From: Njordibacter sp905182035 | GTDB taxonomy: Bacteria; Pseudomonadota; Gammaproteobacteria; Pseudomonadales; Balneatricaceae | NCBI RefSeq assembly: GCF_047730075.1 | Contig: NZ_CP159831.1 | Location: 1,550,001 to 1,614,000, forward strand | Length of the DNA stretch: 64,000 bases | Direction of reading: 5' to 3' | In this document: in pieces, positions 9,400 through 16,809 of the stretch | How the letters are laid out: every line of letters starts with the position of its first letter | Position numbering within the stretch: the first letter of the stretch is position 1 | Made by a program: the position numbers and the translations under genes | Notes under the pieces: model-generated | Told to the model about the DNA's origin: nothing | Databases searched by the model: none | What the model saw: only the letters and a program-made list of their open reading frames with translations

Positions 9400-9789
9400 T
9401 TAAACAAGCTTAAAATGGGTGTTGGCTACTATACTAACGGTATCTATACCTGTTTGAGTCGCTTCGTTAGCCTTAGCCCAGGCATTAATAGATCTATTCC
9501 CAGTGCGGCAAAAGGCTAAGACCTTACCCGGGGATTGCTCGAGAGCGGTAGCCATCTCTGCCACAGCATGAAGCGGAAAGTTCATACCGAAAAATGGGAT
9601 AAAGTAATACTTCAGACCTAATGCCTCTGCAGCATCCTGCAGTTGTGAATTACTTGAAGGATGCCCGTCCTCTCCATCAGGGCGGTTATTAATAATGGTG
9701 GTAATGCCCTGTGCTTTAATCACAGGCATATCGATTTCTGTCACTTGCGGTGCTACCGCAAAAGTAGAAGTTACTTTGGTAATGTCCAT
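9400..9789 (-). CDS. DUF442/TIGR01244-family phosphatase-like sulfurtransferase
   Basis: Protein of 129 residues of the family also found fused to beta-lactamase-fold persulfide dioxygenases (Blh). The fold is that of dual-specificity phosphatases, with the active-site loop CRTGNRS (C-x5-R) at about residues 93-99, NNRPDGE near residue 34 and a middle FFGMNF. In related clusters it serves sulfide or persulfide metabolism, probably as a sulfurtransferase. Here it stands alone between the sulfite dehydrogenase operon and the taurine-type aminotransferase, which suits a sulfur role. The actual reaction is not shown by the sequence. Confidence 0.75.
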   Translation of the reverse strand: MDITKVTSTFAVAPQVTEIDMPVIKAQGITTIINNRPDGEDGHPSSNSQLQDAAEALGLKYYFIPFFGMNFPLHAVAEMATALEQSPGKVLAFCRTGNRSINAWAKANEATQTGIDTVSIVANTHFKLV

Positions 9790-9942
9790 GGTTGGTTGTT
9801 TCCTGAAGTTGATGTGCTCAATATTAGCATCTGTTTATATTTACTTATTCTAATATAAACACAACGCCATTACAAAACGCATAAAGGTCGTTACAAACAT
9901 TACCATACTGCACTGTTTAATAAAAAGACTATTACGCAAGCA

Positions 9943-9991
9943 AAAAAAACCCATACATGCTAACCAAAGATTGCAGGTCTGGGCTTTTTTT
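9943..9991 (-). terminator. Terminator after the aminotransferase gene
   Basis: AAAAAAACCCA and TGGGCTTTTTTT form an inverted repeat with a long loop, about 27 bases past the stop codon of the minus-strand aminotransferase gene. The outer A/T arms give a U-tract in either direction. Loop length makes it a moderate prediction. Confidence 0.45.
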
Positions 9992-10017
9992 ACTCAGTTA
10001 GAGCCACAATTCAAAAA

Positions 10018-11400
10018 CTAGGCCGTAACGCGAGTGATTGCCGCATCAATAGCATCTACTATCTCGTCCAATTCAGATCGAGTCGTAATTAACGCAGGGC
10101 TAAGGCACAAGGTGTTGTTGTGCTTAGTGAAGCTGCGGTTAGTGCGGCCAATAATAACTCCATTTGCCATACAGTCTCCAGCAATAGCAATAGCAATGCT
10201 CTCATGAACCGGCTCGCGGGTGTCACGATCTTCTACCAGTTCGATGCCTTGGAATAGTCCCTTGCCACGAACATCACCAATAATTGGGTGTTTATCCTTA
10301 AGCTCATTTAAGCGTTGGCTTAAGTAGTCTCCCATCACCACAGCATTTTGTAATAGGTTCTCTTCTTCGATGATGCGCATGTTTTCCAACGCAGCAGCAG
10401 GGCCAGCAGTACAACCACCAAAGGTTGAAATATCACGGAAGTAATCCATTGGATCCGAGGAGTCGGCCTTAAAAGTATCAAACACCGCTTCAGTTGTTAC
10501 CGTGCAAGAGATTGCTGCATAACCACTGGCAACACCTTTAGCCATAGTGACGATGTCCGGTATAATATTAAAGTGCTGATAGCCAAACCAAGTGCCGGTA
10601 CGGCCTAAACCACACACCACTTCGTCCATATGTAACAACACATCGTACTTATCACAGATACGACGAATTTCTTCAAAGTAGCCCTGTGGCGGCACGATAA
10701 CGCCACCACCAGCAGTAATGGGCTCTAAGACTACGGCGCCTACAGTATCTGCACCTTCACGCAAGATCACTTCTTCCATAGCCAGTGCAGCTTGAATGCC
10801 ATAGTCGGCATCACCACCATTTTCAGAGTGATAAGCAGAACAATGGGGAAACTCCACAAATCCTGGGGTAAACGGGCCATACTGGCTTTTACGTTCATGC
10901 TGGCCGGTAGAGCTTAGGGCAGTAATGGTGGTGCCATGGTAATCACGGTCACGATAAAGGATCTTGTGCTTTTTGCCACCATATTTTTTGGCTGCAATTT
11001 GACGCACAATTTTATAGGCTTTTTCGTTTGCTTCAGAACCAGAATTTGAATAATAAACACGGCTCATGCCTGGCATCTTGTCGATCAAGTGTTTAGCAAA
11101 CAAAGCACCTGGTAAGGTACCTGCACTGTTGGCAAAATAGTTAAGTTTAATCAGTTGGTCACGTACGGCGTTAGCAATAGATTCACGTCCATAACCAACG
11201 TTTACAGTCCATACAGCACCAGAAACGCCATCAAGATACTCTTTACCTTTGGCGTCAATTACACGCATGCCCTTGCCTTCAACAATCATAAACGGATCGT
11301 TTTCTTCTAGGGATTTATGCTGAGTAATATGGTGCCATACGTGATTACGGTCATCTGCTAGGGCATCTTTTGTATCGTAGGTATTTACGTCGTATTTCAT
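10018..11400 (-). CDS. tpa: Class III aminotransferase, probable taurine:pyruvate aminotransferase
   Basis: PLP-dependent omega-aminotransferase of 460 residues. Visible features are YYSNSGSEANEKAYK, the DRDYHGTT loop, LHMDEVVCGLGRTG (cofactor Asp) and the Schiff-base lysine in TMAKGVASGY. The N-terminal HHITQHKSLEENDP followed by SGAVWTVNVGYGR resembles taurine:pyruvate aminotransferases, which convert taurine and pyruvate to sulfoacetaldehyde and alanine. A MocR/TauR-type regulator is divergent 237 bases away. Sulfite oxidation genes lie on one side and a phosphotransacetylase on the other, as expected for taurine use. Other omega-amino acid substrates such as beta-alanine or putrescine cannot be ruled out from sequence. 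Confidence 0.65.
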   Translation of the reverse strand: MKYDVNTYDTKDALADDRNHVWHHITQHKSLEENDPFMIVEGKGMRVIDAKGKEYLDGVSGAVWTVNVGYGRESIANAVRDQLIKLNYFANSAGTLPGALFAKHLIDKMPGMSRVYYSNSGSEANEKAYKIVRQIAAKKYGGKKHKILYRDRDYHGTTITALSSTGQHERKSQYGPFTPGFVEFPHCSAYHSENGGDADYGIQAALAMEEVILREGADTVGAVVLEPITAGGGVIVPPQGYFEEIRRICDKYDVLLHMDEVVCGLGRTGTWFGYQHFNIIPDIVTMAKGVASGYAAISCTVTTEAVFDTFKADSSDPMDYFRDISTFGGCTAGPAAALENMRIIEEENLLQNAVVMGDYLSQRLNELKDKHPIIGDVRGKGLFQGIELVEDRDTREPVHESIAIAIAGDCMANGVIIGRTNRSFTKHNNTLCLSPALITTRSELDEIVDAIDAAITRVTA

Positions 11401-11637
11401 GGTTTAAAACTCCAACTGTAAAAGGCCCAATATAAACTAGGGCAGTAGCGACTATATCTGGGCATTGGCCCATTTACCACAAAGCTTACTGGTAAAGTTA
11501 AGCAACATCCTAGATCCAGTTAAAAGAAACGGGTGATACCAAAGGCGTCCCAAATCAGTTTTTAACAAAAATCATTAGGTATTTTACCTATACACACTTT
11601 AGAATTACCGCTAACTAAAAGTATAAAGAGCCGCCAC
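11401..11637. promoter_or_regulatory. Shared promoter region between aminotransferase and MocR regulator
   Basis: The 237-base divergent spacer should hold both promoters and the regulator's operator. The clearest symmetry is TAGGT-ATTTT-ACCTA at 11576-11590, a perfect 5+5 inverted repeat 47 bases before the regulator start. I did not find exact copies of the direct repeats described for Rhodobacter TauR, only loose partial matches (ACTGG at about 11489 and, inverted, CCAGT at 11516). Confidence 0.4.
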
Positions 11638-13116
11638 ATGAGCCACCCACTGTTCATCTTGGATGCTGGATTAAATGCCAGCCTGCAACAGCAGCTGCGC
11701 CAGCAAATCGCTAAGGCTATTTTAGATCGCCACATTCCATTAGACTCACCTTTGCCTTCTAGCCGAAAATTGGCCAAGCAACTTAACGTGGCCCGCAACA
11801 CCGTAGTGCTGGCCTACGAACACTTATTAGATGACGGTTACCTAATCGCGCGGGAACGCAGCGGCTATTTTGTTAACCCAGACATCTTAAACCATAACGT
11901 ACAGCTAGAATCCCTTTCAGATGAACGCCACACTTCGGGCACTAAGCCAGACTGGCAAGGCCGCTTTAAGTTGTATCCCACTAAACAAGAAAACATCACC
12001 AAACCTGCAGATTGGCAGAACTACCAGTATCCGTTTATATACGGTCAGTTTGATCCAGACCTGTTCCCCACTAACCATTGGCGTGAATGTTGCCGGGATA
12101 ACGTTAGTGTTCCTGCCATTCGTAGCTGGGCTGCAGATCACTTTGTGGCTGATGACCCCATGCTTATTGAGCAAATTCACACACGAATTCTTCCCCGCCG
12201 CGGTGTTTGGGCCGCCCCTGAAGAAATTTTAATTACTATAGGCAGTCAGCACAGCCTGTATATGCTGGCTAAGCTGTTGCTTGATAAAGATACCACTATG
12301 GGCTTAGAAGACCCTGGATATGTGGACATGCGCAACATTTCTAGCCTTAATCCCTCCAAACTTAAAGCTTTGCCCGTAGATGAAGAGGGACTCATTGTTG
12401 ACCAAGGCCTTGCTGAATGTGACTGTGTTTACGTGACTCCAAGCCATCAGTACCCTACTACAGTGACTATGCCCTTAGACCGCCGTCGTAAACTGCTTGA
12501 GATGGCCAGCCAAGAAGACTTCTTGATCATCGAAGATGACTATGAGTGTGAAGCTAATTTCCATCAGTCACCCTCACCTGCCTTAAAGAGCTTAGATAAA
12601 CACGGCCGTGTTATATACATTGGCAGCTTTTCTAAGACCCTAGCACCAGGATTGCGTATTGGTTATCTTGTTGCGAATAAAGAATTAATTGCCGAAGCAC
12701 GATCATTGCGGCGTTTAATGCTGCGCCATCCACCCGCCAACAACCAACGTAGTATTGGACTGTTTATTGCACGGGGTTATTACGACTCCTTGTCTGCAAC
12801 TTTGGTAAAGGCCTACCAACAACGCCACAAAATTATGGCTGAAGCCCTACAAAAACACATGCCAGGGTTAGCGGAGCAACCCACTTTTGGTGGTTCTTGT
12901 TATTGGGTTAAAGGTCCAGAAAGCCTTGATGCTAGATTATTAAAAGCACAAGCTGCCGAACATGGAATTTTAATTGAAGCGGGTGATATTCACTTTTTAG
13001 GTGATGTTGCACCATTAAATTACTTCCGTTTAGGTTATTCATCCATCAACCCTAAACTGATTGAGCCTGGCATTGAAAAGCTTGCTCTTATTATGGGCCA
13101 AATGCTGCTAGTTTAA
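11638..13116 (+). CDS. tauR: MocR-family (GntR/aminotransferase fusion) regulator, TauR-like
   Basis: Protein of 492 residues. Residues about 10-80 form a GntR-type winged helix (LPSSRKLAKQLNVARNTVV, then ARERSGYFV), and residues about 120-490 form a fold-type I aminotransferase domain with the PLP lysine in GSFSKTLAPGLRIGYL. MocR proteins sense PLP and an amine and act on DNA, usually without catalysis. The divergent position beside a taurine-type aminotransferase matches TauR, the activator of taurine catabolism. The symbol is inferred from that context; PdxR or GabR relatives share the architecture. Confidence 0.7.
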   Translation: MSHPLFILDAGLNASLQQQLRQQIAKAILDRHIPLDSPLPSSRKLAKQLNVARNTVVLAYEHLLDDGYLIARERSGYFVNPDILNHNVQLESLSDERHTSGTKPDWQGRFKLYPTKQENITKPADWQNYQYPFIYGQFDPDLFPTNHWRECCRDNVSVPAIRSWAADHFVADDPMLIEQIHTRILPRRGVWAAPEEILITIGSQHSLYMLAKLLLDKDTTMGLEDPGYVDMRNISSLNPSKLKALPVDEEGLIVDQGLAECDCVYVTPSHQYPTTVTMPLDRRRKLLEMASQEDFLIIEDDYECEANFHQSPSPALKSLDKHGRVIYIGSFSKTLAPGLRIGYLVANKELIAEARSLRRLMLRHPPANNQRSIGLFIARGYYDSLSATLVKAYQQRHKIMAEALQKHMPGLAEQPTFGGSCYWVKGPESLDARLLKAQAAEHGILIEAGDIHFLGDVAPLNYFRLGYSSINPKLIEPGIEKLALIMGQMLLV

Positions 13117-13122
13117 GCCAAC

Positions 13123-13959
13123 TTAAACTAATTTTATTAACACCAAACCAGAGCAAATAAACGCTACTGAAATCCATCGGCTACGTCCTAGAGATTCCTT
13201 AAACATATAGGTACTCAGTAAGGCTCCAAATAGCACCGAGGTTTCCCGTAAGGCGGCAACAATCGCAATGGGCACCTGAGTCATAGCCCATAAACATATC
13301 CAGTAAGAAGCCATAGACATAGCACCACCACCCACAGCAACAAACCAATGTTGAGTTAAGCTTGCTACAAAAACCTTAGGGTTGTAACGGTATGCCCAAA
13401 TAATAGCGACTATACCGTCCAAAAAGAACATCCAAACCACAAAACTATGCAGGTGACCAATCTGGCTCACAACATAGCCATCCACAATGGTGTAACTGGC
13501 AATCCATAACCCCGTAACCAAAGCGTAATAAAAGCCCGCACTTAGGGGCTTACCTCGCTTAAAGTGCGATAAAATCGCCACACCTCCAGTAATTAATAAT
13601 ATCCCTATAACCTGAACTTGAGTGAATTCTGCTCCCAAAAAAACTAAGCTAGCTAGCAAAACCCACAGGGGACCACTACCCCTTGCAATAGGATACACTT
13701 GACCAAAATCACCTTGGGCATAGGCTTTTACCAGAAATACTTTATAACCAAAATGTAATACTAGAGTGACTAGCAACCAGGGCCACATTTGATCCGGAGG
13801 AAACGCTACAAAGGGTATAAAAGCTAAAGCAACAATACTTATGCACACCATAATTAAACCCATAGCAATAATAGGTTCGGCGTTTATTTTGACCAATGAG
13901 TTCCAGCCTGCATGTAAAGCGGCTGCAAGCAACACTGCAAAAAATACTTCTATAGCCAT
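13123..13959 (-). CDS. EamA/DMT-family transporter
   Basis: Membrane protein of 278 residues with ten hydrophobic segments arranged as two EamA repeats (drug/metabolite transporter superfamily). It ends 6 bases after, and convergent to, the MocR gene. The next gene upstream on the same strand is the phosphotransacetylase, 33 bases away, so the two may form one transcript with the second EamA gene. Substrates of this family include amino acids and other small metabolites; nothing in the sequence names one here. Confidence 0.8.
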   Translation of the reverse strand: MAIEVFFAVLLAAALHAGWNSLVKINAEPIIAMGLIMVCISIVALAFIPFVAFPPDQMWPWLLVTLVLHFGYKVFLVKAYAQGDFGQVYPIARGSGPLWVLLASLVFLGAEFTQVQVIGILLITGGVAILSHFKRGKPLSAGFYYALVTGLWIASYTIVDGYVVSQIGHLHSFVVWMFFLDGIVAIIWAYRYNPKVFVASLTQHWFVAVGGGAMSMASYWICLWAMTQVPIAIVAALRETSVLFGALLSTYMFKESLGRSRWISVAFICSGLVLIKLV

Positions 13960-13992
13960 AAGCGAAAGGTTAGCGACATAAGCGTGAAACTT

Positions 13993-14925
13993 TTAAGATT
14001 TTTGACTCAAATAATGAGCGTAAACTACCGCAAGGGCTGCGGAAGCTAACCTAGCTGCTGGCGGATCTGCCCGCGAAGTAAGCATCACAGGAACCTTAGC
14101 TCCCATTAATACACCCGCTGCAGTGGCACCATTAAAGTACACCATCTGTTTAAATATAGCGTTTCCTGTTTCGATATTAGGCACTAACAATACATCTGCA
14201 TGCCCGGCTACAGGATTTTTTATACCCTTTAATCTAGCGGCTTCTGGGGAAACTGCACCGTCAAAAGCTAATGGCCCAAACACCTGAGCCCTTTGATGAT
14301 CATGCTCCAACATAACGCCTAAGAGTTCCTTAGCATTAAAGCTTGAAGGCATGGCCTGAGTCACCATCTCTGTAGCCGAAAGCAAGGCGATCTTTGGTTT
14401 GGGATTACCTAAAGCGTGCATTACATCCGTTGCACCGCGCAGAATACTAAGCTGAGTTTTAGTGTCGGGTAATACGTTCACTACGGCGTCGGTAATACAC
14501 AACACACGATCACTGCCTGGCACAGACATATGAAATAAATGACTTAAGCGCTCGCCAGTTCTTAATCCATGATGCTTATCTAACAAAGCACGAATCAGCA
14601 CATCTGTATGCAAGTTACCTTTCATCAATAACTGCGCATTACCTTGATGTACGCATTGTACGGCTTTTGCAGCGGCGTCTTCTTCGCCATCACAGGCTAT
14701 AAGGTCAAAGTTATCAATAGGCCAATCAATTGCTTGCGCTGCCGTAATAATCGCGCCTATGTCGCCAACCAGTACAGGAATAATAATACCTGCCTCAAAC
14801 GCCAATTTGGCACTTTCTAAGGCTAGTTCAGAACCTGCATTAACTACAGCCGTAATCATAGCTGGCAATGCTTGAGCTTGGTTAAGTAGCTGCGGTGGAC
14901 ACACTGGGGTTAACTTACTAAGCAT
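13993..14925 (-). CDS. Phosphate acetyl/butyryltransferase-family enzyme
   Basis: Protein of 310 residues of the PTA/PTB family (PF01515), which interconverts acyl-CoA and acyl phosphate. It corresponds to the C-terminal transferase part of Ptb-like proteins, without the long N-terminal domain of E. coli Pta. Conserved segments are LLMKGNLHTDVLIRALL, FDGAVSPEAA, ADVLLVPNIETGN and GAKVPVMLTSRAD. In taurine or isethionate users a phosphotransacetylase turns the acetyl phosphate made by Xsc into acetyl-CoA, and such a role suits this neighbourhood. Phosphate butyryltransferase activity is the alternative. Confidence 0.75.
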   Translation of the reverse strand: MLSKLTPVCPPQLLNQAQALPAMITAVVNAGSELALESAKLAFEAGIIIPVLVGDIGAIITAAQAIDWPIDNFDLIACDGEEDAAAKAVQCVHQGNAQLLMKGNLHTDVLIRALLDKHHGLRTGERLSHLFHMSVPGSDRVLCITDAVVNVLPDTKTQLSILRGATDVMHALGNPKPKIALLSATEMVTQAMPSSFNAKELLGVMLEHDHQRAQVFGPLAFDGAVSPEAARLKGIKNPVAGHADVLLVPNIETGNAIFKQMVYFNGATAAGVLMGAKVPVMLTSRADPPAARLASAALAVVYAHYLSQKS

Positions 14926-14941
14926 ATGACCTGTACTCCAG

Positions 14942-15856
14942 TTAAACAGTTTTAGTGCGGCTCGGCCAACGTAGGCGAGGCATTAGCTGAGACATCAGCA
15001 TACCCGTCAGAATTAGACCACAACCCAATAAACCTTGGGCTGGCAGCACTTCATTAAGTAACAAAAAACCACCAATCACAGCGAACACGCCTTCTGAACT
15101 TAAAATGATAGCTGCGTGAGAGGGGTGAGCATGTTGCTGTGCTATGGTTTGTAACGTGTAAGCAATGCCTGTAGACATAACACCTGCAAACAATAATGGC
15201 AAAGCTGTAGAAGTAATCATTGCCCAAGATAGTTGCTCAAAATACACAGCCAATACCATAGCCAATAAACCTGCTACAAAAAATTGAATCAAAGACAGCT
15301 TCACTGTATCCATGCGTGATGCAAGATAACCGATCATTAACACATGGCCGGCAAATGCTACAGCACATATCAGTTGTAAGGTATCCCCTTTGCTTAGGGT
15401 AAAGTCTTCATTAATACTTAGCAGGTACAATCCCCAAAGGGCGATAACAGCACCTACCCATGTACCTAATCCCGTTTTCATACGGAAGAAAAGTCCAATC
15501 AAAGGAACAAAGAAGATATACATACCAGTAATAAAACCGGCCTTACCTGCTGTGGTGTACTGCAAACCCACTTGCTGAAATGTAGCACCTACAAATAATA
15601 GTAAACCTGCGGCAACGCCGCCAAACATTAGAGCTTTGGTAGAAGCTTTAGGCTCTTGCTCTAAGGCTTGCACTTTATTTCTTCCTATCCAGATTACCAC
15701 AGGGATTAAAGCCACTGCGCCTATGAAAAAGCGTAAGCTATTAAACCAGTGGGGACCCATGGTCTCCATGCCTACACGTTGGGCAACGAAGGCAAAACCC
15801 CATATGGCAGCAGCTAGTAACATTAATAAATTAGCCTGAATGACTTTATTGTTCAT
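14942..15856 (-). CDS. EamA/DMT-family transporter (second copy)
   Basis: Membrane protein of 304 residues with about ten hydrophobic segments and two EamA repeats, beginning MNNKVIQANLLMLLAAAIWGFAF. It differs clearly from the EamA protein at 13123-13959 and is not a recent duplicate. Its start overlaps the end of miaE by 11 bases and its stop lies 16 bases before the phosphotransacetylase gene, so miaE, this gene, the transferase and the other EamA gene are probably co-transcribed. Substrate unknown. Confidence 0.8.
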   Translation of the reverse strand: MNNKVIQANLLMLLAAAIWGFAFVAQRVGMETMGPHWFNSLRFFIGAVALIPVVIWIGRNKVQALEQEPKASTKALMFGGVAAGLLLFVGATFQQVGLQYTTAGKAGFITGMYIFFVPLIGLFFRMKTGLGTWVGAVIALWGLYLLSINEDFTLSKGDTLQLICAVAFAGHVLMIGYLASRMDTVKLSLIQFFVAGLLAMVLAVYFEQLSWAMITSTALPLLFAGVMSTGIAYTLQTIAQQHAHPSHAAIILSSEGVFAVIGGFLLLNEVLPAQGLLGCGLILTGMLMSQLMPRLRWPSRTKTV

Positions 15857-16511
15857 ATGTAACGTCCTTGTTTGTGTCTAATAGAGCAACTTTAGTGGGC
15901 AAACCGCTATGGAAGCGGAACATTGGGTCTTCTGCAGAAATAAGTTGAACCTCCAAATCTCGCACTAAGGCAATACGTTGGTGATAATCCTCTAATCCTG
16001 TGGCACCCGTTTCCATAGCCACGTCTTTAGCTAAAGATAAGTAGTCTTGATAATGCCTTGCTTCGGATTTTAGTAATGAGGAATAGAACTTGGCCAAGGA
16101 TTCATCTAAGTGCGGTATGAGTGCCTCAAACCGTTCACAAGATCGGGCTTCTACAAAAGCACCTACAATCAACGTATCCATTAACTTAGCTGGCTCATGG
16201 GTACGTACGAGTTGCCGTAATCCACCCACGTAACGACAGGCATCGAGGTGATCATAAACGATACCACGCTCCCGCATGATACGACACACTTGCTCAAAGT
16301 GGATCAGTTCTTCTTTGGCTAAGCGCGACATCTTAGTTAACAAGTCTGCCCGTGTGGGGTGACGAAACATTAACTGCATGGCCGTTGATGCGGCTTTCTT
16401 TTCGCAATGAGCGTGATCGATCAGCAAGGTGTCTTGCTGTTGTAATGCTTTTTCTACCCAGGCTTTGGGGGTACTACATCCTAAAAACTGCTTTAGTTCC
16501 GATAGTGGCAC
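15846..16511 (-). CDS. miaE: tRNA 2-methylthio-N6-isopentenyladenosine hydroxylase
   Basis: Diiron monooxygenase of 221 residues with a ferritin-like four-helix fold. It hydroxylates the isopentenyl group of ms2i6A37 in tRNA and needs oxygen. The iron-ligand helices are visible: HAHCEKKA, KEELIHFEQV, EARSCERFEAL and SEARHYQDY, the expected Glu and Glu-x2-His pairs. Its presence implies an organism that grows with oxygen. It heads the minus-strand group that continues into the EamA transporter. Confidence 0.9.
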   Translation of the reverse strand: MPLSELKQFLGCSTPKAWVEKALQQQDTLLIDHAHCEKKAASTAMQLMFRHPTRADLLTKMSRLAKEELIHFEQVCRIMRERGIVYDHLDACRYVGGLRQLVRTHEPAKLMDTLIVGAFVEARSCERFEALIPHLDESLAKFYSSLLKSEARHYQDYLSLAKDVAMETGATGLEDYHQRIALVRDLEVQLISAEDPMFRFHSGLPTKVALLDTNKDVTYEQ

Positions 16512-16809
16512 AAACTTGACCTAAGACTAATTATATAAACGAGTCGCATTGTACCCACACAGACTAACAGCGTCTAGGATTACCCACCTACCGACTTAGC
16601 AAGTAAGATAAACACTACTAAATACACTGTATCTATAGAAATTATTACTAATAATATCAATTAGTTATGTATTATCATTAGACTAATCAACAAGCCTCAA
16701 AACTAGAGATAATTGGGCCATTATGGTACCCTTACTGCACTTATTGATGTTCCCATTGACCACCTTGAACCATCGACACAGAAGGTTCAGGTCCACTAGA
16801 GGCTATACC
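16512..16809 (+). promoter_or_regulatory. AT-rich upstream region of acnB
   Basis: The spacer between the divergent miaE and acnB genes is very AT-rich. It holds a perfect inverted repeat ATTATTA-C-TAATAAT at 16641-16655 and a nearby TATTATCATTAGAC. Both are loosely like Fur-type or similar operators, but too degenerate to name the factor. An AGAGG ribosome site sits 7 bases before the chosen acnB ATG. The longer frame starting at 16723 has no family support. Confidence 0.45.

Noticed and set aside
16723..16809. An N-terminal 29-residue extension of AcnB (targeting peptide or longer start)
   Set aside because: The extension resembles no AcnB N-terminus, and the ATG at 16810 has its own ribosome site and the family start.
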